Positions 7,104-13,314 of a stretch of DNA of 13,314 nucleotides are shown piece after piece. The translations under genes were made by a program, and so were the position numbers. The notes under the pieces were generated by a model. The model was given only the letters and a program-made list of their open reading frames with translations. It was not told the origin of the DNA and made no database searches. The stretch's first letter is position 1. Each line of letters opens with the position of its first letter. This DNA is from Deltaproteobacteria bacterium (GTDB taxonomy: Bacteria; Myxococcota; UBA727; JABDBI01): assembly GCA_016764955.1 (NCBI GenBank), contig JAESQZ010000222.1, positions 1 to 13,314 on the forward strand, read 5' to 3'.

Positions 7104-7253
7104 TTTGGATGGTGGGGTTGCCATGCCCTTTTTGATGGATTTAAGTATAACTTTCAGCTCTGAAAACATCTTGGACTGTTCAATCGTTTGCCCTTTCCGG
7201 ACATCTTCTTCACCTGATGCTATGATTTTCATCATATTAATGGCCGCTACCAT
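7080..7253 (-). CDS. Truncated antitoxin-like small protein next to dead toxin
   Basis: A 57-codon frame from ATG 7253. It contains IIASGEEDVRKGQTIEQSKMFSELKVIL, which resembles the dimer/neutralising segment of RelB/ParD-like antitoxins (a DVRxGxT-hydrophobic-x-Q/H-E type stretch). The antitoxin would normally end near the toxin start; here the frame runs on through MSKKLNW and stops at the deletion junction. The N-terminal DNA-binding part appears to be missing: the frame begins only two codons after the lnt stop (TAG CAA ATG) with no ribosome site. It is probably a non-functional leftover, though a protein could still be made by reinitiation. Confidence 0.5.
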   Translation of the reverse strand: MVAAINMMKIIASGEEDVRKGQTIEQSKMFSELKVILKSIKKGMATPPSKMSKKLNW

Positions 7254-7256
7254 TTG

Positions 7257-8885
7257 CTAATGCCCCTTGCGCCTAAAGCCAATCAAAAGCCCTAAAAACC
7301 AAAAGAGCGTTTCTTTGGTCAAAGCAGACTCCTGCATGGCTTCATGCATGGGTTTAAAATAGACATGGGCGGCCAGGATAATAGCCAAACCTAGAAACAT
7401 GGCTATCCAATCGGCAGTGCACTTGGGCCTTCTGACAATCATTAAGCCAATAAAGAGCAGCAATAAGCAGAGCTGAGGCACAATATCGCCCCAGCGCAGG
7501 TAATAAGTGGTTTCAGTGGAGATTGGCACATCAGCAACTACTAATGCCTCTTCATAAAGTGGCGTGCTTTGGTGCAAATAGCCAACTGGGTCTACCCAGG
7601 CAGAAACACCTGTATTGGTCGCACGAGCATAAGAGCGGCTCACTTCGACTGATCTAAGTTGGTACATGGCTAAATGCTGATAGGGGCCGGCAGAGTAGCC
7701 ATACCAAGCATCATTGGTGATGTTAATCAAAAGCTCAGCGCCATTTTTAACAAACTCGCGGCCAATTTCAGGGAAGATGCCTTCATAACAGATAGTAATA
7801 GCCAGTGAGAGTCCGTCGACTTTAATTGGGTTTAGATTTACCCCTCGGCCAAAAGCACCTAAACCAGGAACCAGTCTATCGACGACAGAGCCAAATGGCC
7901 AGGGCACATACTCACCAAATGGTACCAGGTGGCTTTTAGCAAAGTGCCCAGCGAGTTCACCATTTTGTTTTAAAATATAAGCTGAGTTGTAAAACTGGTT
8001 ACTGCGGTCGATAGCAATTGTGCCAATGATATTAATCGGGGCAAGTGGCCCTAAGTTTTCTAATCTGGGTTTCTCGGTGAGTAGGCGATATGGGTAGGCA
8101 GTTTCGGGCCAAATGCTGATTTGGGCGCCTTGCCGTACTGCCTCTTCTTGGAGACTTTGGTAGCGTTCTAAAATTTCGTCAGAGTACAAAGCAGCTTGGT
8201 TTTTAATGCCTTGCTCAATGTTGCCTTGCAAAAGTGCGATTTTTACTGCCGGGAGGTCAAAATGATCATAATTATAAAGACGCCAAGCACCATAAGTGCT
8301 TAAGCCCAGTGTGCTAAATAAAGCAGCCCAAAAAACCGAACGCCCAAGGGCAGGTGCTTTAAGTGCACAAATCCCAGCGCCCACAAGGCCGATATAAAAA
8401 ACCATGCCATAAACGCCGACGATCGAAGCGCCTTGTAGTAAAACCGGCACCGTGGCGAGGGAATTGCCAGCGTTACCCCATGGAAAAGCCCCAATAAAAC
8501 CATAATTTCGTAAATACTCGGTTGCTGAAAGTGCGATGGCAAAAAGCCAACCGTAAGACCAGCCCAGATGTAAATTTAAGTAGCGTGCGAGCATGGCTGC
8601 ACCAGCGATGTAGCATGCAAGGATAGTGCTTACTAAGAAGAGCGCGACGATGCCAATAGCCAGGTGAAGATTTCCGAATACTGTTATAGCTATAATCAGC
8701 CAATAAAGCGAGGCCATGTATTGAATGACCGTCGTCCAAAAAACGATTTTAAATACTTTAGCTGGCTGCCGATGATAGGTGACGTAAATCAAAGGGGCAT
8801 AGCCAAATAAAGCAAGAAACCCCCACGGGGTGAGTTGGCTTGCGGCTAGGAGGGCAGCGGAGAGTAGGCAGAGAAAGATAGTCAT
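7257..8885 (-). CDS. lnt: Lnt, apolipoprotein N-acyltransferase
   Basis: A 542-residue inner-membrane enzyme that transfers a third acyl chain from phospholipid to the N-terminal cysteine of lipoproteins, the last step before Lol-dependent sorting. N-terminal membrane helices cover about residues 1-200. A periplasmic nitrilase-fold domain follows (about 213-455) with the triad E261 (IWPETAYP), K317 (FAKSHLVPFGEYVP) and C366 (ITICYEGIFP); E325 in FGEYVP is also conserved. The motif INITNDAWYG (388-396) and ARATNTG (420-426) are typical. Two further hydrophobic segments follow (about 467-484 and 493-510), then a short basic tail. The start has no clear ribosome site and lies 8 bp from a palindromic repeat, so expression may depend on the kinase operon upstream. 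The start could also be slightly internal, but the first helix needs this ATG. Confidence 0.96.
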   Translation of the reverse strand: MTIFLCLLSAALLAASQLTPWGFLALFGYAPLIYVTYHRQPAKVFKIVFWTTVIQYMASLYWLIIAITVFGNLHLAIGIVALFLVSTILACYIAGAAMLARYLNLHLGWSYGWLFAIALSATEYLRNYGFIGAFPWGNAGNSLATVPVLLQGASIVGVYGMVFYIGLVGAGICALKAPALGRSVFWAALFSTLGLSTYGAWRLYNYDHFDLPAVKIALLQGNIEQGIKNQAALYSDEILERYQSLQEEAVRQGAQISIWPETAYPYRLLTEKPRLENLGPLAPINIIGTIAIDRSNQFYNSAYILKQNGELAGHFAKSHLVPFGEYVPWPFGSVVDRLVPGLGAFGRGVNLNPIKVDGLSLAITICYEGIFPEIGREFVKNGAELLINITNDAWYGYSAGPYQHLAMYQLRSVEVSRSYARATNTGVSAWVDPVGYLHQSTPLYEEALVVADVPISTETTYYLRWGDIVPQLCLLLLFIGLMIVRRPKCTADWIAMFLGLAIILAAHVYFKPMHEAMQESALTKETLFWFLGLLIGFRRKGH

Positions 8886-8892
8886 AAGCGTT

Positions 8893-9049
8893 TGTCATGC
8901 CAGCGAAGGCTGGCATCCAGTGTACGCTGACTGGATCCCGGGTCAAGCCCGTCTATGGACACAAGATGTTTAATTGTCACCCCGGCCTTGAGCCGGGGTC
9001 CAGCATATGTCTTGACGGGTTCTGGATGCCAGCCTTCGCTGGCATGACA
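8893..9049. repeat. Nested composite of palindromic repeats with perfect 28-bp terminal inverted repeats
   Basis: The outer arms at 8893-8920 and 9022-9049 are perfect 28-bp inverted copies, each itself a hairpin (GCCAGC-GAAG-GCTGGC). Inside are a partial reverse copy at 8931-8951 (CTGGATCCCGGG start) and a full copy at 8975-9003 (CCCCGGC/GCCGGGG stem). The block fills the gap between the kinase stop (9057) and the lnt start (8885). It has the look of a miniature mobile element that received, or grew by, insertion of further copies. No transposase gene is nearby. Confidence 0.85.
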
Positions 9050-9056
9050 AACAAAT

Positions 9057-10874
9057 TTACATCACCGGCTCAAAGGCACAGTTGGCATTACGACAGCCTA
9101 GAGCCTTTTGCCATTTTTCTCGGCTTAGATTCTTAACATTAATCGACGCTAATGGCTTATTTTCAACAAAAGCTTCTAGCTTGTTGCTATTAAGCGAAAG
9201 CTTGGCTTCTAGTATTAGATTTTTTTGGCGGCAAGGCGCTTGAATTTGTTGAACCAATTTTAAAAGGCCATCTTGCTTTTTGAACTCAGAAACCGCGCAG
9301 TTGCCATCTGGGTACGCCATGACCCCGATGACACGTTGAGAGTTTGTACTCACGTAGAATATGCCGCCAGCAGCAGGCTCAGGGTTTCCCCCTAAATACT
9401 CACGCGCTAAGTGCTGTACTTTAGATGGGCTTATTGGCAGCTCAAATTTTTCTAAAAGTACTTTGGAACGCCAAGTCCCTGAATCTAATTTGCTTTGTTG
9501 AACCAAGAGCGAAATATCACGCCTAAAGTGCCCAGCGTTTCCTTGTTTGGCCAAGTATCTAAGGCCTTTTGTGCTGGACTCCCAAACAGGCGATTCACTT
9601 TTCCAATTAGTTTGAAGTGCTTTAAAATTAGTGCCTGTATTAATGGCTGCAGCGCCGTGCGCAGTCACCACAACTTCAAAGGGATGCCTTTTAGCAACTA
9701 AAATTCCCAATACAAGGCCAACGGTTAGGGCAATTGCTCCGAATGAAAAAGCTGGTTTTTTGACCCACGGCGGCACGGTTGTCCAAATGGTTTCATGCTC
9801 GGAATCACTTTGCTTCGGCGCATACTGAAAGGGGGCATCTTGCTGCGTAGAGTCAAACTGAAAATTTTCGAGCTTTTGCTCAAGCGCGCCCAGAGCAGCA
9901 TCGAAGTCCTCAGCATTTTGGTAACGCTTAGCAGGTTCTCTCGATAAGGCATGAGATAAAATTCGATCCAGCGTATCAGGGGCAGGGTAGTTGCGCTCGG
10001 TTGGGAGTGAAAAACGCCCTAAAGGCAAATCACCTAAGATGCATTCGTATAAAATTACACCCACCGAATAAAGATCAGAACGCTTATCAACGCGCTTGGC
10101 ATCTAAGTGTTGCTCAGGCGCCATGTAATTTACAGTGCCCATGGTGACTTTGCTGCGGGTCAAATTGGGGTGTGGGTTTTGAGCCTCGTTGGTTAAGCCA
10201 GCAAGGCCAAAGTCGGCCAAAACTAGACGCTCGGACTCTTTTTCGACGAGCACATTTTCTGGTTTTAAGTCACGATGAATAATGCCGCAATCGTGAGCGG
10301 CTTTGAGGCCTTTTAAGATTTGGCGCGCAAATGTAATGGCTTGTTTGAGGGGCAAAGGGCCATTCTTGAGCGTACGCCTCAACGTGGTGCCTTGAACATA
10401 CTCCATGCAAAAATAGTGTATTTTAGAAGCATTGCCTAAATCATAAATAGCGACGACATTAGGATGTCTCAGCGAGCTTAGCGCAGCAGACTCGCGCTCA
10501 AATCGTGCCACTAAGTCAGCGCGAGATGACATCTCGCTGGATAGAATTTTAACGGCCGCAGAGCGCTTGGAGATAATATGTTCAGCTCGGTAAACAGAGC
10601 CCATGGCGCCTTTGCCAATAAGCTCTAGGAGCTTATATCCCGGGATCACCGGAAAGCAGGATTCTTGGGTGTTAGGTTCTGGCGGCACAGGGGTTTGAGT
10701 GGGTGTGCTAGGTTCTTTGGAGTTCGCGTAGCGTTTTGCAAGGGCGGGGTGAATACCAATGCTTTTCTTGGCTTTCCCAAGAAAATTGGTATCCACCCAG
10801 GTGCCGCAAAACTCGCAGCGCCCGGAAGTTAATGTGGCCTTGCAATGGCTGCATTTCAAATTACCTTCGGACAT
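9057..10874 (-). CDS. Membrane Ser/Thr protein kinase with N-terminal zinc ribbon
   Basis: A 605-residue eukaryote-like (Hanks-type) kinase. A zinc ribbon at the N-terminus carries CxxC pairs C8/C11 and C20/C23. A Pro/Thr linker runs from about 52 to 75. The kinase domain spans about 80-335: glycine loop GKGAMGSVY (87-95), AAVKIL with K109, helix-C E128, HRDLKPEN (200-207, catalytic D202), DFG (221-223) and APE (252-254), so it should be active. One membrane helix (about 375-394) leads to a roughly 210-residue exterior domain with four cysteines (C526, C548, C594, C599) and a strand-rich pattern resembling a LamG/concanavalin-like sandwich; that fold is inference. The exterior part probably senses a periplasmic or surface cue. 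Its start overlaps the end of the TPR gene by 14 bp, so the two are likely co-translated. Confidence 0.93.
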   Translation of the reverse strand: MSEGNLKCSHCKATLTSGRCEFCGTWVDTNFLGKAKKSIGIHPALAKRYANSKEPSTPTQTPVPPEPNTQESCFPVIPGYKLLELIGKGAMGSVYRAEHIISKRSAAVKILSSEMSSRADLVARFERESAALSSLRHPNVVAIYDLGNASKIHYFCMEYVQGTTLRRTLKNGPLPLKQAITFARQILKGLKAAHDCGIIHRDLKPENVLVEKESERLVLADFGLAGLTNEAQNPHPNLTRSKVTMGTVNYMAPEQHLDAKRVDKRSDLYSVGVILYECILGDLPLGRFSLPTERNYPAPDTLDRILSHALSREPAKRYQNAEDFDAALGALEQKLENFQFDSTQQDAPFQYAPKQSDSEHETIWTTVPPWVKKPAFSFGAIALTVGLVLGILVAKRHPFEVVVTAHGAAAINTGTNFKALQTNWKSESPVWESSTKGLRYLAKQGNAGHFRRDISLLVQQSKLDSGTWRSKVLLEKFELPISPSKVQHLAREYLGGNPEPAAGGIFYVSTNSQRVIGVMAYPDGNCAVSEFKKQDGLLKLVQQIQAPCRQKNLILEAKLSLNSNKLEAFVENKPLASINVKNLSREKWQKALGCRNANCAFEPVM

Positions 10875-11556
10875 ATCTCACTTGTTGCTGTGGCATGGCT
10901 TCCAAATGGAATTGCAACCATTCTTGACCATAACCATTCATCTTCATCTTTTTATTATTTTTCAAGTTGTTCAAATTGGCAATCAAATATCGATCAGAGT
11001 CGCCTAATTTTTTTTGTCCCCGCACTAAAACATCAATGGCTTTTTGATTATGGCCAGCTTTCCAGTGGCAGTAGCCCCAAGTGCTCCATAAAAGCCCCTG
11101 CTTGGGCGAGTAGTTGGCAGCTTGCTCAAAGATCTTGTCCATTTCGGCATATTTCTTTTTCTTAAACGACAACACACCCAACATGGCTTTTGCGTTCCAG
11201 TGCTTGGCAAAAGACTTTTGCAAAAACGGCTTAGCACGGGCAAAATCTTGTTTCATGAAATATAAGCTTCCAATTTGGCCATTAATCGCGCTTTTGGTGA
11301 AAAACTGCCAGTTGCCATATTGCTTCTTAATATCCTGAAGCATGGCGATCCCGCGCTCCATACGACCCTTTTGGATCTCAGAAACCGCCTTCATCATAGC
11401 TTCTTGCATCTGGTTGCCAATGCGCCTGGCTAAGATAAAATAAGCGATCACAGCAACTAAGATCGCTGGGATAATCGCTGCAATCCAGCTTAAAGTGAAG
11501 CCAATCAAGGCAAAAACAGATAAACCTAGGGCTAAAGCAATGCTAATCAAAATCAT
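10861..11556 (-). CDS. Membrane-anchored TPR-like protein paired with kinase
   Basis: 231 residues. The N-terminus forms a hairpin of two membrane helices (about 3-22 and 24-43) followed by basic ARR, placing the rest in the cytoplasm. Residues about 50-185 contain four helix-turn-helix units with TPR-like spacing, for example GRMERGIAMLQDI, GSLYFMKQDFARAKPFL, GVLSFKKKKYAEMDKIFEQA and WGYCHWKAGHNQKAIDVL. The tail is basic and glutamine-rich. The gene overlaps the kinase by 14 bp, which suggests a scaffold, regulator or substrate of that kinase; this rests on position only. I do not recognise the orthologous family. Confidence 0.82.
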   Translation of the reverse strand: MILISIALALGLSVFALIGFTLSWIAAIIPAILVAVIAYFILARRIGNQMQEAMMKAVSEIQKGRMERGIAMLQDIKKQYGNWQFFTKSAINGQIGSLYFMKQDFARAKPFLQKSFAKHWNAKAMLGVLSFKKKKYAEMDKIFEQAANYSPKQGLLWSTWGYCHWKAGHNQKAIDVLVRGQKKLGDSDRYLIANLNNLKNNKKMKMNGYGQEWLQFHLEAMPQQQVRYVRR

Positions 11557-11602
11557 GCTCTGTAGCCTAGCAACGGGCTTAAGAGTCGTAAAGAGGCTTA
11601 TT

Positions 11603-11621
11603 TGTCATACCAGCGAAGGCT
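11603..11621 (+). repeat. Half copy of palindromic repeat, left boundary of structured interval
   Basis: TGTCATACCAGCGAAGGCT matches the first 19 bases of the GCCAGC-type repeat seen at 8893, with one base changed, and then breaks off. The sequence from 11622 onward is unrelated to the repeat. The complementary half reappears around 11948-11975. Confidence 0.65.
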
Positions 11622-11679
11622 CACTACTGTCCAAGACGTTTTAATAAAAAATGAAAGGTTATTTCTGTAACTGACTTCT

Positions 11680-11903
11680 TTGCCCATAGATGTGGGCAAG
11701 GGTGCCACAGTCCAGCCTGATAGGGCTGGGTTTATGTCACCCCACCCTATACCGCACCATCGCCAGATTTATACAAAATTAAGAGGTTCCTTAAACCTCG
11801 CGGCAATGAGGACCGGGGGGCTGGCATATACCCAGGCCTACGCGGGCTCGTACCTCGCCCGCTCCAACCTGGGCTGTGGCACCGTTGCCCATTCCATGGG
11901 CAA
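11680..11903. other. Symmetric 224-bp array of hairpins, candidate structured RNA or miniature mobile element
   Basis: Mirror-image layout. A hairpin TTGCCCA/TGGGCAA (11680-11699) is followed by arm GGTGCCACAG (11701-11710); its exact complement CTGTGGCACC (11874-11883) is followed by hairpin TTGCCCAT/ATGGGCAA (11885-11903). Between the arms are further stems: CCAGCC/GGCTGG (11712-11729), GAGGTT/AACCTC (11783-11799), and a strong two-part stem CCCAGG with GCGGGC paired to GCCCGC with CCTGGG (11831-11873). The whole can fold as a closed multibranch structure. It is richer in G+C than the flanking AT-rich sequence. No match to RNase P, tmRNA, 6S or SRP RNA was apparent by eye. It could equally be a MITE whose ends form hairpins. 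Confidence 0.6.
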
Positions 11904-11924
11904 AAACAAATTGATATCCCAAAA

Positions 11925-11943
11925 TTTCCAAACATATTGGAAA
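11925..11943. repeat. Small AT-rich hairpin
   Basis: TTTCCAA, loop ACATA, TTGGAAA forms a perfect 7-bp stem just right of the structured array. There is no T-run after it on either side, so it is not an obvious terminator. Confidence 0.4.
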
Positions 11944-11947
11944 TGTA

Positions 11948-11992
11948 CTGGATGTCAGCTTTCGCTGGCATGACAAGAAGGCTGGCATCCAG
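11948..11992 (-). repeat. Palindromic repeat copy plus adjoining half copy
   Basis: 11948-11975 is a reverse-orientation copy (starting CTGGATGTCAGC, ending CTGGCATGACA) with two changes from the 9022-9049 arm. 11978-11992 repeats the other half (GGCTGGCATCCAG). Together with the half copy at 11603 these bracket the hairpin array, as the arms at 8893 and 9022 bracket their own inner block. Confidence 0.7.
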
Positions 11993-12006
11993 AAAACAGA
12001 TGTTTG

Positions 12007-12036
12007 TTGATTTTGAGTTCGATAATTATATATAAT
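12007..12036 (+). promoter_or_regulatory. Possible sigma70-type promoter of the hydrophobic/coiled-coil gene
   Basis: TATAAT (12031-12036) is a perfect -10 within an AT-rich stretch. TTGATT (12007-12012) lies 18 bp upstream as a 4-of-6 -35. A start near 12043 would give a leader of about 45 nt to the ATG at 12088. Confidence 0.45.
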
Positions 12037-12087
12037 AACATCATATGGATAAATTTGTTTTAAATGTTTGCTTTCATGGGAGTAGAT

Positions 12088-13206
12088 ATGGTGGATAAAC
12101 CTAGTGATGCAGCTAGGACGCCAACGCTACTAAGTGAGACAGAGGCTCATATTCAAAAAAAAGCGCCCGAGCTAGAGCCAAGTAAAGCTCCAGTGAAAAC
12201 GGCCCCCCTTGATCTACCCAAAGACACCAGCGCACTTAAAGATATATTAAAGCCGGATGTTTTTGCAGTTAAGCCCAAGATTAGCCTCGAAGACTTTGAG
12301 CAAAAAGGCACAGCCAGCCGCTTGAGCGAGATGGGTACCTGGGAAAAAATGAATGAGGTTGGGAAGAACTTAGCCGCAGTAGCTGCTCCAGCGTTGCTCC
12401 TGGGTTTCGCATTATCGGGGCCGATTGGTTGGGCTGCAGGCGCAGTAATTGGTGCGGTTGCTGGGAGTGCGTATGTTGGTTTTCGAAACTGGCGAGAAAA
12501 TACGACGCATCGAAATATCCATTGGCAGCTTGATTTTGCTCCTCATAGTGAAAAGGAGCCTGATAAACGGCAAGAGGCTGTGACTTACATGGCGAGTCAA
12601 CTCAGTACGAGCAGGGATGACTATACAGAACTCATCGATTTGGCAAATGGTTTCCCGACGCTGCTGAAGACGGGAAACGTTGATGCTCAAATTGACGTCA
12701 TGAAAAGGTTGGAAACAGCTACTGGTTTAAAGGTCGATCTTCATAAGTTGGGGCGTAATTATGAATCGCCCGAGCCAGCATCCACACCCAGCCCGGAAAG
12801 CGCAGCCGCAAAAGGCGCCAATGCAATCAGCGTGGGTACGACGCCACCGGATGCGCCAATGCCAACTTTGGCTGAAAGCATTCTAACGAAGCTTAATAAA
12901 AATCAAGAGCTAGGTAGTGAAGAGAAGCGAAAACTTCATGATGAGCTCATTGCACTTTCAAAAGTTAATAACGCATATTCCAAAGAAACCCTATCTGCCG
13001 AACAAGTGAAAAATCTTCAGACTTCGATCCAAAATGAAAGAACAATTTTAGAGAATTTGAAAAATAAACCTGCACTTTTGGGGAGTCTAGAAAGCCAAGA
13101 TGATCAGCAAGATGATCAGCAGGGCATTGAGAATCAGCGACTGCAAAATATTAATCGGCGGATTCAAACTCTTAATCAAATGCTGGAACAGGTTTCACGC
13201 AAATAG
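12088..13206 (+). CDS. Unknown protein with glycine-rich hydrophobic segment and coiled-coil tail, effector-like
   Basis: No recognised family. I chose ATG 12088 because GGGAG (12078-12082) sits five bases before it; ATG 12064 in the same frame would add eight residues (MFAFMGVD) with no ribosome site. The protein has 372 residues. The N-terminal 80 are Pro/Lys/Glu-rich and probably disordered, with no signal peptide. Residues about 94-132 are a Gly/Ala-rich hydrophobic block (AAVAAPALLLGFALSG, then GAVIGAVAGSAYVGF) with a GxxxG-like pattern, possibly a membrane hairpin. A soluble region of about 135-225 follows, then a Pro/Ser/Ala linker (about 226-260), then a helical Gln/Asn/Glu-rich coiled-coil-like tail (about 262-372) containing DDQQDDQQ from a direct 12-bp repeat at about 13099-13122. 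This layout is seen in secreted membrane-inserting effectors, but it is only suggestive. It is monocistronic here. Confidence 0.8.
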   Translation: MVDKPSDAARTPTLLSETEAHIQKKAPELEPSKAPVKTAPLDLPKDTSALKDILKPDVFAVKPKISLEDFEQKGTASRLSEMGTWEKMNEVGKNLAAVAAPALLLGFALSGPIGWAAGAVIGAVAGSAYVGFRNWRENTTHRNIHWQLDFAPHSEKEPDKRQEAVTYMASQLSTSRDDYTELIDLANGFPTLLKTGNVDAQIDVMKRLETATGLKVDLHKLGRNYESPEPASTPSPESAAAKGANAISVGTTPPDAPMPTLAESILTKLNKNQELGSEEKRKLHDELIALSKVNNAYSKETLSAEQVKNLQTSIQNERTILENLKNKPALLGSLESQDDQQDDQQGIENQRLQNINRRIQTLNQMLEQVSRK

Positions 13207-13314
13207 CTAACTCAAATATCAGCCGTTTGACCGATAGACATCCGAAATCAACCTAACTTATACTTCAGTCAAATAAGCAAAGCCGCGTTCCCCGGATCGA
13301 CAAAGATGGGGTTC

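Noticed and set aside
9022..9049. Intrinsic terminator right after the kinase stop
   Set aside because: The hairpin is well placed and strong but is followed by mixed sequence, not a T-run; it is the repeat arm.
8897..9136. 79-codon plus frame with WMPAFAGMT-type peptide
   Set aside because: It is translated repeat sequence plus the antisense of the kinase tail; this peptide is a typical false annotation from such repeats.
11680..11973. Open frame of 97 codons on plus (and 65-74 codons on minus) across the hairpin array
   Set aside because: Frames on both strands pass through the same palindromes, none has a ribosome site, the composition is not protein-like and the end of each is repeat sequence.
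13207..13314. Possible end of a minus-strand gene (residues NPIFVDPGNAALLI before a TGA)
   Set aside because: Only about 15 codons are visible, other frames look equally plausible, and no family motif can be recognised.

Overview
The window looks like a chromosomal segment from a Gram-negative bacterium. It carries the YajC-SecD-SecF translocase accessory operon, the tRNA thiolase MnmA and apolipoprotein N-acyltransferase (Lnt), a set that implies an inner membrane, a periplasm and lipoproteins. The MnmA variant with a Cys-Cys pair after the PP-loop domain start, and a eukaryote-like Ser/Thr kinase with a membrane anchor, recall the old deltaproteobacteria (Myxococcota, Bdellovibrionota and relatives). 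That placement is my inference; no rRNA or other marker is present to fix it.

Layout. 1-650 (minus) is the 5' part of an enolase-superfamily gene, most like o-succinylbenzoate synthase. It is read in frame through one complete 60-bp palindromic repeat and into a second at the window edge. 704-4020 (plus) is yajC-secD-secF. A cluster of hairpin repeats at 4023-4129 separates secF from convergent mnmA (4137-5225, minus). Upstream of mnmA on the same strand is a Lon-like AAA+ ATPase with an N-terminal signal peptide (5288-6844), driven by a near-consensus promoter so close to the ATG that the mRNA may be leaderless. 6981-7253 holds a decayed toxin-antitoxin remnant directly behind lnt (7257-8885, minus). 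Behind a 157-bp nested palindromic repeat lies an overlapping gene pair for a membrane Ser/Thr kinase with an N-terminal zinc ribbon (9057-10874) and a membrane-anchored TPR-like protein (10861-11556). A gene-free interval (11557-12087) contains a 224-bp symmetric array of hairpins bounded by split repeat copies. A novel protein with a glycine-rich hydrophobic segment and a coiled-coil-like tail (12088-13206, plus) closes the window.

How the parts relate. YajC/SecD/SecF and Lnt serve protein export and lipoprotein maturation. The kinase and TPR protein look like a membrane signalling unit. The exported AAA+ protein and the 12.1-13.2 kb protein have no recognised family role and are the best candidates for new biology, possibly cell-envelope or host/prey-directed. 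A family of TGTCA...CCAG hairpin repeats with covarying stems runs through the intergenic gaps and has entered at least one coding sequence in frame. The membrane Asp of SecF that normally takes part in proton-driven function appears as Asn here.
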